Source: Hevea brasiliensis (lineage: Eukaryota > Streptophyta > Magnoliopsida > Malpighiales > Euphorbiaceae). From it: a stretch of DNA of 64,000 bases. Position 1 is the first letter of the stretch. Every line of letters begins with the position of its first letter. Below the pieces are notes generated by a model that searched no databases, was not told where the DNA came from, and saw nothing but the letters and a program-made list of their open reading frames with translations. Below, piece by piece: positions 48,401 through 62,100 of the stretch. Location of the stretch: contig NC_079505.1 in NCBI RefSeq assembly GCF_030052815.1, positions 79,400,330 through 79,464,329 of the forward strand, in the 5' to 3' direction. Made by a program: the position numbers and the translations under genes.

Positions 48401-51400
48401 TCTTCTGTTTGTGATCATAGACGCTCTATAGAGAAAGATACAGGGCATAAATCAAAGCTTAGCAAACCATCTATGTAAAGATTTTTTGGTCCATAGCCTT
48501 GTCTCGAGGCAACTAGGATAGGCCACGCCAGGCCAGTGGATCCAATTTTTGGTAGGACCTTGGAAGAATTAATTAGACAACCCATAATCATCGATATCGT
48601 AACAGACCTCACAATATATTTCACTTAAATCATAATAAAAAAATTTTCAAATGGAATTACAATTCAAATTCTTAAAAAAAATATTTAAAATTCATGCCAC
48701 GTAAATACCATCCATGTTGGTTAAAAATGTGTGTTAAGCAGAGAATCAGTGGTGGTGGGTGAGAGTGACATGACATGGAAGGTTGGAAAGGGGCTGTTGG
48801 GACGTATTTGTATATGAGTTATGTAGTATCGGATAGATGTGACCACAAGATCTTGGAGGGTTTCTATCTTGCATTAACGTCAAGGGTTTTGAGAACTAAG
48901 AACAAGAGGGAAAACAACAAAAACGTCCCTTGATGCTTTGTTTTTATTATCATTTGGTCAGGTGGGGACTCAAATGGCGACAACTTGATTTGCAAACGAG
49001 CTCGCTAGAAATCATTTTAGCTTCTGGTTTCTGTATGTTGTTTCTCTCTCTCTCACATACACACAAACAGTGGACGCATGTATTGATATATAATTTGAAT
49101 GGTCGTATCTCTATCAACTATAGTGAAGGATCATAAGCTGCTGATGTTTTTCTAGATTAGGGTACCCTACAGAAATTTCAGTATTTCTGGCTGCTTCTTG
49201 CCTTGCTAGATAAGGGTTTTTGTCTTCCTAAGATTGCTTTTCTTGGAATTCTATACCACGCCAGCCCAACACTGATTGATAATAAAATCGTTTTCAGGAT
49301 TATGAGATTTTAAATTTTAATTTTAATTAAAGCTAATCATATAAAAAAAGCACATATTATGATTGATTGGTACACCAGTATTTGAATGCCTATTTTGCAA
49401 TGTAGAAGTTGAATATTTTAAATCTAATACTTTAAAAACTGCTGATAAGAGTTGTCCTTGCAGTGCATTTATAGCCTCTTTATTTGATTTCTATGTCATA
49501 TTATTACAATTGCATGGAGTTACAAAGTCTGATAAAACAACTGAAATTTTGGCAATTAATACAATCTTTAATGCCAATAATTTGTATCCATTTTTTTTAT
49601 TAATTATAGAATATTAAAGCCTTTTTGCAGATATTTGTTTGTTGGAAGAAGTCATGCGTATTCATTTCATTAAATTAAGAGATAATAAATATAAATAAAT
49701 CATAAGTTAAATTGTAAATCGATAATAACAGGTCACAAATGTGTCCAATCTTGACTGGTTTGCTGGGTCTAGGAATGTCCTAGCAAGGCAAGCAGGGTGT
49801 AGCAGCCATGGGACAAGCTTCTGCTTGAGCAGATATTGAAATAAGAGCCATAACTTGTAGTGAAAATTTCAAGCATTTCACTGTATGCTGCTATTATTAT
49901 TGTTTTCTGTTCAACTTTGGGCCTGTGGAAGTTGTTGAATTTGAGCTATTAACAGAGAGGTTGAATAAAAATAGGGTAGGCAAGAACTTATTTGTCAATT
50001 AGTATGCAGAACAGAAACTCATTTATTGTTTCTCTCCTTTGTTGTTTTCTTCAAATTTTCACCAATATTGTATAAAACTATTTTATTTCTTTTCAAGAGT
50101 GATGAAAACAAAGATAAGTAGGGCCCAGATTTGTTCAATTCCAAAAGTGCCAGAAATTACCTGTCACAGAGGCTCTCTGATGCTTCCAGTAGCTGGGACC
50201 ACAGAGCTTTGAAATTCCTCAAATTATAAATTAACCAGAAACATTCTCAATTCATTTTTTTATATGTATAAAAAAAAAAATTGTAACAAAAGCTTAACTC
50301 AATATAATATTAAAATTATCGACCAATCATTACTCTTGTGCTCACTTCACATGGTCCAACATGGATTAATCATATCTATCTTTAAAATAAAAATATATGA
50401 ATTAATTATTAATAATCTATATATTAATGGGAGGAAACCACTTATCTAATTTGGTGGGTACAGGTGCAGTTATGCACAAATGCAAGTGCTGGATTTGCTT
50501 GAAAATGGAAAATGAAATATAAGTGGGAACTGAGATGAGCTGGGTCCCAACCAACACATGATAGGTGGGAAGTGGTGGCGGGGTCAAAAACTGGGAGGAT
50601 GCCACTACTCCAACCGACTGGGCCTTTAGAAGCAGAGCCCAAATTGGTGACTAGAGAAAGTGACAGCCATTAAAAGGTACAACCAAGAAGACCCAGCAAA
50701 CACAGTATCTTTTCCAAATCTTATAGATTTTAAAAGATAAATAATAGGGTTAATTAGAGTGTCCATGAAGAAGCCTCTCCCAGTTGTTTAACCTTATAAA
50801 TCCAATCAAGTGATGCCGAGCTTACAGTTTCATATCTGTATTATAGTTTCAGAATTTATAAAGAGAGAGAAGTAACTAGATGTGGACAAGTACCAGAAGA
50901 CCTAATTTTGGAGCCCCCAAGGCCCAAGCTGTCCCATGTGCATGTGAACTTGTTCCCATCAATTTGCCCAGTTCACTCAAGCAATCAAATCACAAATTAA
51001 ATTTTATTTTTTCACTTGCAATGTATTTAAATTGAATGAAAGAAAATTTTTTCAAATAAGGTAAGAGAAAGTACAATATTAAAATTATTGAGAATTTTTA
51101 GAGATTTTAAAATCTATAAAAACTGTATTTCTTTAAAAAAAAATTTCTAAATAACTTTTCCAAGGTCAAGTTGCACAAGTACTTGACATTATCATTATTC
51201 TTGACATTGTTATTTGTCAAATCCCAAAAAACAGACAATTCTTGTAATTATAATTTTATATGTTTAACCGCTTTCTCAATTATTAAGATATTTTGATTTT
51301 ATTGATTATGGTTTGGACAGCCCTACTTCTAAACCAAGTGTCAACGTTGGAGGTGGGGGTCTACTAGTGTTAGGGTTTGCAGTGACTGTTGATGATGAAC

Positions 51401-52513
51401 ATTCAATGGACGGCCGACGTGGGGATAGAGGTGGGGTCAAGAGCTAATCGTCTGTTTGAAAATCATGATACAATAATTATAAATAATTATGAGTGACATT
51501 GAGGGAGAGAAAATATACCAAAATTATTATTAAATTTAATTTATTATAAATTTAAAATATAAAATAAAATTTATATATTAAATAAATTAAATTTATATAT
51601 TTTTATCTTAAACTAGTAATAGTCAGAGTTCGGATGAATTTATTTCAAAAATATATATAATTCAAAACAGTGAGATGTGACTTATCTGAATGAGCCAGTT
51701 TTCTATATATAAAAAAAAATATATTTTTTTTTATTTTTGTTTTTAAGAAGAAGGATTTGTCATTTCAATGGCATGGAGATTAAAAACTTGAAATATTATT
51801 ATTTCTCAGAGAATTTGAGATGTGCTATGGCTCACCCAAAGTGGGGTTGGACAAAAATTGACATACACACTCCGTTCAAGTAAATCCTCATCTAATCTAA
51901 TGTAATCTAATCTAATCCAATCTAATCTCTTATAGTTGACTATTTTTAATTTCTAAAATAGAAAATGTAATGCCTATTAAATATTTAATTGGAAAATTTA
52001 CTGCTTAATCACTGAATTATATCACAATTAATATCTGAGTCTCTAATTTTTTTTTTTTTTCAGAAATAATTGTTTTAATCTTTAAATGTTAATTTTTGTC
52101 AATAAATAGGTCTCATGTCCATTTTAAAGCGATTTTAAACTCTTTTAAAAAGCCTACTACAAATTAGATTTAGGGCAGCAATTTTTTAGCAATAGTTATA
52201 AAATTATTATTTTATACATACAAGGCAGCATTTTTATAACAGTTTAAAGCTATTTCAAACAAATTGATAAATTATATAAACAAATTTAACAAAATTACTA
52301 TTAAAATTGTTACAATAATAATGATTTACACCTATTTAGGCAACGTTTTTTATCCAACAAAAACGTAATCAAATTGTTGATTGATGTGATAACACTAGAG
52401 GCAGATATGGTAGTTCTCAAACTGATGCCCTTTACTTATGACCACGGTTTAAGCATATATGATAGTGATTTTTTCAATATTGCCTTAGATCCATTATATA
52501 ATGACGCATGCCA
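45448..52513. other. SAM-gene 3' region and long intergenic stretch, no supported gene
   Basis: Bases to about 45640 are probably 3' UTR. Beyond that, frames of 60-96 codons at 46378, 46741, 47526 (minus), 48415 (minus), 48930, 49363 and 50442 (minus) were read. None has a recognisable motif, a signal peptide plus conserved tail, or a plausible exon partner. A TAATC-type pentamer repeat lies at 51888-51928. Nothing matched the mature miRNAs I could recall. Confidence 0.55.
51888..51928. repeat. Imperfect TAATC pentamer repeat
   Basis: About eight units of TCTAA/TAATC with variants (GTAATC, TAATCC). It does not match the plant telomere repeat TTTAGGG. Confidence 0.7.
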
Positions 52514-55500
52514 TAGTTATTAAATCCAAATTGAATCGACCGGTTAAACCATGAATTGATCCTCAAATCGATCGGAGTTTATAATTGAATCAGATAAAGA
52601 AGCAACTTGACGTGACCCAATCTATCCAGTAGTTGAACCGGTGTACCGGTATGACTCGATTAACCCGGCTAGTTTAATTATTTAATAAGCTCTCTTTTTT
52701 AAAAAAAAAAAAATTGGTATAGAAAATTGAACTCAAAACCTCATAAAAATTCTTTAAAATCAAAATAAATTGAACTAACTTGGTAGTTATGTGTTTTTCA
52801 TTTCAATATATTTATTTTTAATATATACTTAATATTTCATAAATATTAAAAAGATAATTATATATTTATTATACTACTTGAATTGTAACATCCCGAATTT
52901 TTAAATAATTATTTTATATGTAAATTTTAACATTTTAATGTATTAAATATTATGGTATTTAATTTGAATTTTTCTAGATTTTTAAAATTGGATTTTTATT
53001 TTTCGAGACAATTAATTTTAATTATTTTTAAAAATTAATTTAAAAATCACGTGGCAAGTTTAAAAATATATTTGGACTCCATAATTTTTTTTTTCATAAT
53101 TTTTAAGCCTTATTGTGTGTCCCAAGACAGAGGGAAAATCAAATTTCAAGTATCTTCAATTGGACCAGACCTCTTCCTTTTTCTTTCCCCTCTCCCGCAC
53201 ATTGCAACACCCTCCCTTCTATCTTCTTTCTTTTTTTTTTTTTTTTTTTTTCTCTCTCCTCCCTCACACCCACCTCTGGCTACCACTCCCCCTCCTTCCT
53301 CCCTCACGGCACCCCTCCGACCAGCCTCCCTCATAGTTGCTACCCCTCCGTCCGGCCGAAAAACGAACTCAAAAGTCCCTTCTCTTTCTGCGTGACTTTT
53401 CAGCTTCTCTTGCCGATTTTGGCCACCAATTGGACCGAGTCCAATTCATTTATATTTTACTCTTCGAGAGTTTTCCATAGACATCAATTTTACTAATTTT
53501 CATTAAGCGGTTTGTGCGAATCGAACCCAAAAAGTTTTAGTCATTTTCGACTTCTGAGCTAAATTTCTCATAAACCGTGAATCCCACTGAAATTCTGAGA
53601 CCGCCAGCATGCTCCACTCGTCGAGAACTTCGCAACGATACTAATTTAAAATTTTTTTGACACCAAAAAATCAGTGAGTCCCACAAACTTACCCGTGATT
53701 TTTTCAGTCTTTAACGGGCTTTTTTAATTAAATAAAAATTATATTTTAACTCCTGGTATTGTGAGCTTCACGTAGGTATCTTCGTATCGAGGAAATTCTA
53801 CTGGTGATCAGGATTGCATTTTTGAGTCAGATAGGTAGGCTGTCGGATCCACTTCAAAAGTGAGTTAATATTACAGTACTTTTCACTATTTTCAGACACT
53901 CCAAACGCATTCCAGGTGTCAGAATTAGCGTAGATAAATCCAAACTCTAATTTGCCTTTTTTGCCTAATGATAGATTTAGAATAAAATTTATAAAGTATT
54001 CGTTGGTAGCTATAAAATTACAATTACTTTTGCAATAGTAAAATAACATTGCTAAGGACTGTGAGGCATGATTATAGAATTTTTTGGGTTAGTTTGGATA
54101 GTTTTTGTAGAATATTAGTTTTAAACTTAATAGCAGAATTGTGTAGTTATTTGAGTTTTGACTAATTTGACAGGTCCAGGAGGGACAGTATGTATTGTTG
54201 TATTATGGGTCTAAGACATTTGGATTAAGAAGTGTTGTTTAAACTATTTTATAAATTAGGTAGATCTTAGGTATAAGGAAAATTCTGACGGATTTTTGAC
54301 ATAAAATCTAGGGTGTCTTTAATTCTTTAAGTCATTTGTTATGTTTTAATATTGATAAATTCATGAATATAATTATTTAAGTGATCCGACTCAACCCTCC
54401 TCTTCCTAGCCGTCACAGTAATCTTCAGTTAATTTGTGAGTAGATATTGATTTTAGTTATAATTTCAATATTAATAATTTATATTCAAAGTATGTTCATG
54501 CATTCATATATATATATGTATGTATATTTTTAGTTAAATACTAAGCACACTCTTTTATTGCATACTTTATTGAACTTGTTTGTGGATGTCGCCTTAAAAT
54601 AATTTGAAACGATGTGCGTGTGTTGGTGTGTGTATGATATGGATGTGGACTTAGGTAGAACGGGCAGTCACCGCTGGAGCTTGAGTCGTTGGGACCTGAT
54701 TCTCATATATGGATAAGTCGGAGTGAGTACGGCTTTGAGTTAATCTCGCTGACCGCCGCACTTGGATTATTAAGTGAAAGTCCGACTTAAGTTGACATTG
54801 CTGGCAGGTATTAGATTAAGAGAGTTGTATAGAGGATCAACTCTCATATATGTATTGATGTGACATACGAGTGTGTGCGTACTTCATATTATCTTTTGTG
54901 CGAGTATTGCTTGAATTGTTTGATACTATATGATTATGCTACATTTCATATATAGAAAATGCAGTAGATCTAGATAGTTATATAAATTATATTCAAAATC
55001 AATATCTTATCCTATGAGTTGAACGCTCACCCCTGTTCAACTGTTTTCTCTCAGGTAACAGGTGAACTTATTGAAAATAACCTGCTTTATTTTCTTGCAG
55101 GTTTAACCATAAAAAGTTTAGTTTTACTTTTACTATCGTTTGTTCAATTCTAGAACAACGCATGTACCAGTAGTTGTAATATTTTTATATGGGATTGTAA
55201 TAACTTATTTTTTGGAGTTGTGAGTTTATTTATGTGAGAATGCTTGGATGCATGAGATATTTACCACCGTTGATGGAGGGAGCTGAGCTCCTAATTGTAT
55301 ATTTATTTATATTAAGGATTGAGAGGGTGAGCTGAGTTTCTTATACTATTGTTTTTATTTGTTTACAGGTTTGGTGAGTAATGTTTTTCGTTAAATAATT
55401 CAATTTATTGACGGACTCTGTCCATTTATTTTCTTGAAATTTGACTATTTTTATGGGTTTTATGTTTGGGCTATAAATAATTGGACTTACTACAGGTTTC

Positions 55501-55765
55501 GGTGGTCTTATGCTGACCATAGTACTAATTCTGCCCAGAAATCGGATCGTGACATGAATACTTATATATAAAATTTAAAAATACTATTAAAATTTATAAA
55601 ATATAACTTAATAAATATTAAAATTTTATTTTAAATAATTAAAATTTAATTAATTATATTTATTTATATTAATAGGTGTTATATTTAATTAATTTTTAGT
55701 TACTCACTGATTGAATTACTGACTCATTCACTTGAGTTAACCTTCAGCCGGGTTTAATGACACTA
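52514..55765. mobile_element. hAT-like non-autonomous element split by a solo LTR
   Basis: The left end (from 52514) reads TAGTTATTAAATCC and is followed by repeated CGGTT/ACCGG motifs to about 52680. The right end, on the minus strand from 55765, reads TAGTGTCATTAAACCCGG. These are imperfect terminal inverted repeats of the kind seen in plant hAT miniature elements, and the left end matches the hAT element at 28457 over its first 12 bases. The flanks GCATGCCA (52506-52513) and GCACATGC (55766-55773) are only loosely similar. The middle is interrupted by the LTR at 52884-55554. Confidence 0.5.
52884..55554 (+). mobile_element. Solo LTR (2671 bp) with perfect 5-bp target duplication
   Basis: Starts TGTAACATCCCGA at 52884 and ends TCGGATCGTGACA at 55554; these are imperfect inverted ends with the TG...CA signature. 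TGAAT immediately precedes (52879-52883) and follows (55555-55559). No second LTR, primer site or pol frame is present inside, so it is a solo LTR left by recombination, or a very long-LTR element reduced to one copy. The interior has a pyrimidine-rich block (53160-53400) and a near-palindrome around 55015-55045 (GTTGAACGCTC ... GTTCAAC). The terminal sequences are typical of plant Gypsy LTRs. Confidence 0.9.
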
Positions 55766-55773
55766 GCACATGC

Positions 55774-57370
55774 CGTTTAAATTTTTATTTTTAAACCACT
55801 CAAGTGTTCAGATATGAATTTAATTTTTTTTACTAATTTAATTATTATTTATTTATTTATCAATTTAATTATCAAATTTATGTTAATTATTATTATTGTT
55901 ATCTCTATTAAATTAATTAATATAATTTTACACATTAATATTACATTAATAAAATATCCAACTTTTATCTTATTATAAGAAAAATATAATAATTTATTTT
56001 AACAATATTTCTTATACTTTCTTTTCCTAAAAACACAACTTTAAAATAAATAAGATTTTTAAAATAGTAAGATTTTAATCAATGTTATTATTTTTTGTTA
56101 TAATAGTATAACTATTGTTATTATTATTATCATCATCTAAAAAATATTAAAAATAATAATATTTATAGACTTTTATAATACTATCTATTTAGGATTATTA
56201 GTCTATTGAATATAAAATAAACATTATTAATAATAAATAATAAAATTTATTTTACTTTTAAATTTTAATATAATTTATAATATACTTAAATTAATTTTAA
56301 TAATTAAAAAATCTTAAAATAATACGTAGATACATTATTTTATATACATTCTGAGCTTGTACGAGATTAATGCCTTGGGTCTGCCGATGCATCACCTCGT
56401 AATCGAATGTTTGCATTTGTCATGGAAAAGGCGGCGACACAACTGACTAGCCCACTGCCCGGAGAAAACCCTCCCATTCTTTTAACTGTCATTTGTCTCG
56501 GAAACCATCCAGTATTTTTTTTTTTATCCCACGTTCTCAAGCTTTTGTTAATTTTTATTACTTGAAATAATTTTATCAATATTAATTTAAAAGTGTAATT
56601 ATTAAAAATTAGCATCTTATGTTCCTATAAGAATAAATTTAATAATTAATTTAATATATATTTTAATATAAATATTTAATAAAATGTGTTAAATTCATTT
56701 TTCATATAAATTTAATTTTATATTAAATTAACCTTAATTTAAAAATATTAACAACCCGATCACGAAGGTCGCTTGCACATTATCAGGGCAGATGCGCAGT
56801 AGGGTATCGCTTTAATTAAATATTTTAACACTCGTGTTTTCAAATTTTGCCAACTTACCAATTATGATTCGCAACGTGGCAGCCTATGAACCGGTTGTAC
56901 TGACACCGATTTAGCATAGCAGATAGAAGTGGGGGTGGCCGACAAGTAGACACCCAGATTTTGTGGACAGCAACTATCCCTCTTGATCTGCCGTCCACGT
57001 GTTCTTTCTCGACGGCTTGATCTTCTCCCTCCGTACGGTCCAACCCTTGCTCTTCAAATCCAAGCCACATCCGTTTGACATAAGAAAATAAATTATATGA
57101 GGATGATTTTATGTAGAATTATTTATATGAAATTATATTATAAAACGTTAATTTTATATATTTTCAAAGCAAAACGTTTGATTTTATATAAAAATTTTAT
57201 ATAAAATAATAAATTAATAATAACTAAATACATAATTAAATTGAATATATACATATGAAAGTGAAATTTAAAAAAGTTACCAAGAAGTAATTTTTAATAA
57301 CTTATCATTTCACATATTCACCCTATAATTTGAGAAATTATACCATGTCCAACAATAGATTTAAACCTAA

Positions 57371-57413
<43 letters not shown>

Positions 57414-58126
57414 TTAATTAGATATTGATTCTCACTGTTTCAACTCGATTTAAAATTTGATTAATAAAAAAAAGTCTGATTCAGGTTGAGAATTATTGTA
57501 ATTAAAATAATTTAATTAAATTTTTTGATAATTGAACTTTTCTCATTTTTTAAAATTCAAATCAAATTACATCATTCAAGTTCAATAATTAATTTTAATT
57601 TAATTCCTTAAAAATTTTTAAAGAGAGGAAGCAAAATTATGATCAACCTTCGTTAGAATTGATTTCAATTCAGTTTCAAATTTATCAATTGTTCATTGAT
57701 TTTAATCTCAGATTTCACTGAGTTGATTCTACTTTAATCCAATGCTTAAATTACGTACGCCTTCCTAGCCTTGGAATGGCTAATTTCGAGTTTTTACAGG
57801 GGACAATTTAAGCAAATTTGGGTTTTCATGAGGGTTAATTTGGTCATTGGTTGCATAAAAAAATTGTTACTAGAAGATTTTTAAGGGAATATTTGTCAGA
57901 GTTCAGAATCTCTTCCGACTTTCTCTCTCGATTCTCTCTCTTTCTCTCGATTCTGAGTTTCCATTTCGTGGTCGGTTAATGTGAGCAATTTCAAGAGGGA
58001 AACTGGATTGTAAGCAACAATTTTGCTTTTTATACTCGTTTTGCACTATTAACAAACGATTTTGGTTCATACATATTAGCAAGTTCAGTGTTTCTTTCGA
58101 GTACGACTTGTGGCGGAGGCTACGAA
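55774..58126. other. AT-rich intergenic and Dof-gene upstream region
   Basis: 55800-56330 is very AT-rich. Two GC-richer patches, 56345-56530 and 56755-57075, contain minus-strand frames of 71-82 codons without motifs. An (AAT)n microsatellite lies at 57369-57412. CT-rich sequence at 57905-57950 probably lies in the leader of the Dof gene. Confidence 0.55.
57369..57412. repeat. (AAT)n microsatellite
   Basis: About fourteen uninterrupted AAT units. Confidence 0.95.
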
Positions 58127-59125
58127 ATGCAAGATATCCACTCAATTGGCGGCGGAGGCCGGTTATTTAGCGGCGGAGGTGGAGACCGGAGGCTGAGGCC
58201 GCATCACCAGCAGAACCACCAAGCATTAAAGTGCCCCAGGTGCGACTCACTTAACACCAAGTTTTGCTACTACAACAACTACAACCTCTCGCAGCCACGC
58301 CACTTCTGCAAGAGCTGCCGCAGGTACTGGACTAAAGGCGGCGTCCTCCGCAACGTCCCCGTAGGCGGTGGCTGTCGCAAGACGAAGCGTTCCAAGCCCA
58401 AACAAACCACCTCGACGGCAGATACTACCACTACCTCAACTAATACAGCAACCACCACTGCTAGTACGACGCCAATACCACCGCCGCCGCCGCAGCAGCA
58501 ACAACAACCAGAGCGGAAATTGTCAAATTCTCATTCTAGCAGCGAAAGCTCCAGTCTGACCGCCACGAATACCACAACGGCTAACATTGGTTTAGAAGCA
58601 GTTTCCGCGCATTCTTCGAGCTCAGCCTCGAATAATATACTGAATGGTGTTGGTGAATCTAAGGTATTTGCACATGCCAACATAAATCCGAGCTTTGAGC
58701 CTGGGTTGCTAGAGCAAGGATCGGACTGTGGGATCTTCTCAGAGATTGGAAACTTTACAAGCTTAATTACGTCAACAAATGAGCAGTTGCCCTTTGGATT
58801 TAGTAGCATACTGAATCAACAGAGTCTTGAACATGTGCAACAGAACCAGAATCAGCAGTGGCAACATCAGCAGCAGAAGATAGTGGGTGTGAGTGGGGAG
58901 GAGATGAAGATGCAGGAGATGGCGGGAGGGTTGATTGATCAGACGGTTCACCTAGAGTTATCAGCTCTGCAGAGTAGTAGATCAGGAAATGGGGAGTTTG
59001 GACCGTTGGATTGTCTGGGTACTGGAGATCAAGGTTTGTTTGATCTTCCTAACGCCGTTGATCAAGCTTACTGGAGCCAGAGTCAGTGGACTGATCAAGA
59101 TCCCCCCAGTCTCTATCTCCCGTAA
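58127..59125 (+). CDS. DOF5.4: Dof zinc-finger transcription factor, OBP4/DOF5.4 type
   Basis: Intronless, 332 aa, ATG 58127 to TAA 59123-59125. The frame is open a little upstream but only via non-ATG codons; the start [11 protein letters not shown] matches the Arabidopsis protein. The Dof finger has Cys36, Cys39, Cys61 and Cys64 (C-x2-C-x21-C-x2-C), with the [17 protein letters not shown] core and the [21 protein letters not shown] extension that reads AAAG sites. Then come Thr-rich (about 90-120), Pro/Gln-rich (about 122-135) and Ser-rich (about 138-150) low-complexity segments. The end, [10 protein letters not shown]...SLYLP, is the OBP4 signature. Nuclear; relatives regulate cell-cycle exit, cell expansion and root hair growth. 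GC content is clearly higher than the surroundings, as is usual for Dof exons. Confidence 0.94.
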   Translation: MQDIHSIGGGGRLFSGGGGDRRLRPHHQQNHQALKCPRCDSLNTKFCYYNNYNLSQPRHFCKSCRRYWTKGGVLRNVPVGGGCRKTKRSKPKQTTSTADTTTTSTNTATTTASTTPIPPPPPQQQQQPERKLSNSHSSSESSSLTATNTTTANIGLEAVSAHSSSSASNNILNGVGESKVFAHANINPSFEPGLLEQGSDCGIFSEIGNFTSLITSTNEQLPFGFSSILNQQSLEHVQQNQNQQWQHQQQKIVGVSGEEMKMQEMAGGLIDQTVHLELSALQSSRSGNGEFGPLDCLGTGDQGLFDLPNAVDQAYWSQSQWTDQDPPSLYLP

Positions 59126-62100
59126 ATCTCCTTACCTTTTTTAACTTTAAAAAGAAAAATGAAGAAAAAATCTCTCAAAAACATTAAAAAAAAAAGAAGA
59201 TAATTTGAGAGAGTTTATATGAAAAATATGAATATGACTGCTTTGTCTTCTTTGTAATTTTTTCAATATTTATTTTCTTTTTTTTTCGAGATTTTATTTT
59301 GGTGATTTTGGAAGATGTTTGGGTTTGATCTTTGATGTTCATGTGCAACTAACATTCATGTTAGTTTTTTTTTTTCTATTTTTTTTGGAAGTTATTAAAA
59401 TTTCTGATGTATCTGAAATTAAATTAAATGAAAATATAGAGGAAAAATAGGGTTTTGTTTGCTTCCATATGCAACTGTAACGTCTTTTTCTCATATTAAT
59501 GCTTGATTAATTCCTTTAAAACAAACAGTAAACCAAAACACTCACATTAGCATGTGCCACGTCATCGATATTGAAGCTAATATGGTGGCCTCGCGACGAT
59601 AAATTACACGGTGGATTGGGAATTGATCGGTTGCAAAACTTTGCAATGAGAGAGACTGTACGGATTATAGTGTGGGAGTGTACCAGTCGGTAGGCGGGGT
59701 CCACATGCATAGTGACTAGTCCCATGCGTGATAATGACTCCACGTGGCGATGGTAGGAAGAGGGGGGCAATGGGTCTTAATGCCGGAGACCACGTGGGTT
59801 AAGTTGATTGGGCAACACCTATGAAGTCGGTTTGTCGTGGCTCTCTACTGTGATGAGGTTGTGGATAAAGTAGAGCTAGTGAGTGCAGGCAGAACAGGGT
59901 AGATTGAAAGGGACAGGGAAATGTGAGTGAATGTGAAAGTGCGGATGACGTGGATTCGGCAAGTGGGACAGAGATTAGGTGGGTGGTGGTTTCTGCTTAC
60001 TGGTAAACTGTGGGGGTGGGGGCCACGGGGGCATGTGCAGGGAAGTGTGTCTCATCGACCGTACGAGTCACGCATTTGGTGGGCATGACTGTGAGCGAGT
60101 TTTACGTGACACACATTCGGTGTGTTTTGTTTGATGAAGAATGATGATGATGGACAGAATGGCCATGTTGTTTAGGGCATTCATGACGAGAGCTCAGAGG
60201 TTGCTGCTCAGTGTGATTACTCGCAAGGATATAGCTAGCGTGTCTGTTTAATTTCCTGTGCAAGTTATATAATGCATGCCTGTGAGAATTAATGGGTTCG
60301 TAGTACTGTGTGTGACATTGCTGCATGCTCTCTAACAGTCTCTCTAGTCTGGTGTAGGTAGGGCGGGGTCGGGGTGATGAGGAAGTGGTCCATTCCAATG
60401 GGTGACAACTGAAAAAAATGGTGCTGAAATTTCAAGTGGTCCTTTTGAGCTAGACGAGGTTCAGGCCCATGAATTATTGACCAGGGGCGAAAATAGGTTT
60501 TGAATTTGGCTGTAGATAAAGGTTTAAGGGCTTTAATTGATCCTAAACCTTGTATGGAGAGTTGATTTTGATCTTCTTTTTAATTTTGAAATGGAATCAA
60601 TGGTTGGGTCTGTTGATTCAATTTTTTAAGTTGAATTATTTAAAAAAAAAATAATGTGATGGATGTGGAAAGATGCCACGTGGACTGAACCCGATTAAGT
60701 CACTCAAAAATTAAATGGGAATAAAAACCACCATTAAAGTAGACTGAAATCAGCATTAAACCCTTTTGAATCGAATTATTAATATGATTAAGGCTCGTTT
60801 CATTTCTCTAACTTCGAATTATTTAGTTTTGACTTGAAAGAAAACGGTGGTCATCTCTTTTTTAAACGACGTGGACTGCTTTTGATTAGTGATGTGATTT
60901 TGCTATGATTAACATATATTTTCCGACCTTATCTTGCTGATTAAATTCAATTCAGTGGTTGTCAGGTCTTGGGCATGAGAGTTGAGTGGAGAATTCTCTT
61001 TCTGTTTCTCTCTGCCTTCTGTGTTGGAGAGACTTATCCGATTAATGATGGTGTATAATTTGTCGATCACGCAAGCATTCAGGTCAAGCAATTTATCTAA
61101 ACTTGCTTGCAAGGATGAGCGTATGTATCACTACTCTGCTACGCCTTGTACAGTTAAATATTTTTATTATTACAGTGCTGTGCATGATACATGTGAGTCT
61201 CACATATCTGAAATATAAACAAGGTTTGAACAAAATCAGCTGACATCAAAGCCTCAATTCAGGTGGAGGCCAATTCACAACTGTGCGCCAGATCCATATC
61301 AAAGTGTCTGCCATAACTTAACCTCTGTAGAATTTGATGAATAATTGACTAATTGTAGTAGCTAGGCGTGCAATAGATGAGATGTGACCTGCTGAGGAGG
61401 TTAGTGGCCTATCACATTCTAATTGCCTGAAAAGACCAGCCAAATTACAAGAATTCGTCAAAGAGACCTATTGCCACTGCCTTGCCTTGCCTGCCCAGGA
61501 CCATGGATGATGACTGGATGGATAATTATATTGTGCTTTTCAGAGTTTGGCACATGGATGTGGTAGTCCTCCTAAGCATTTGTCCTTCGATTTTTGGCAC
61601 TGATTTTGATGCCTGCAAATCCAATTGGTTTACTTCCTCAATTGGGGCCTTTCTGCTTCCACCAAACGTTTTTCACTACAGGGCAGAATCTTTAATTAGG
61701 AATTGGTAATACACTTAGGTGACCACCAAAATGCAATAATTTGACTGTGTTTCCTTAAACAGCCTGCTAAGGAATTATTCGAGCCATACCTTGATTCACC
61801 CTGTAGTTTTTATATTGGGAATAAAGTTCATGAAATTTTGTAAAATTTATTTAATGATTGTATGTAGTTGGGGGAAATCCCACAGCTTTGGGCTGCAATG
61901 CTAATGATCCCTCGCACCATTTTGAGTTGGGCAGGCCTGGTTTGAATTTGAAGCCTGAAGGCCCTCAACTGGTAAAAGGGGTGACTTGACTTGCGCATGC
62001 CGTTGGTGCTGGGCACTTACAACGCATTGTCTTTGCTGATAAATTACATTGCATTTCAGCTTGTCATTTTTTATTAATTAGGTGCTGTCTCATAGTACGG

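Noticed and set aside
53113..53496. Phe/Ser/Pro-rich frames in the solo LTR
   Set aside because: Products of the pyrimidine-rich block typical of this LTR type.
52884..55554. Considered as a complete long-LTR element with two LTRs
   Set aside because: No internal primer site, polypurine tract or repeated half was found; the terminal signature and duplication fit one LTR only.
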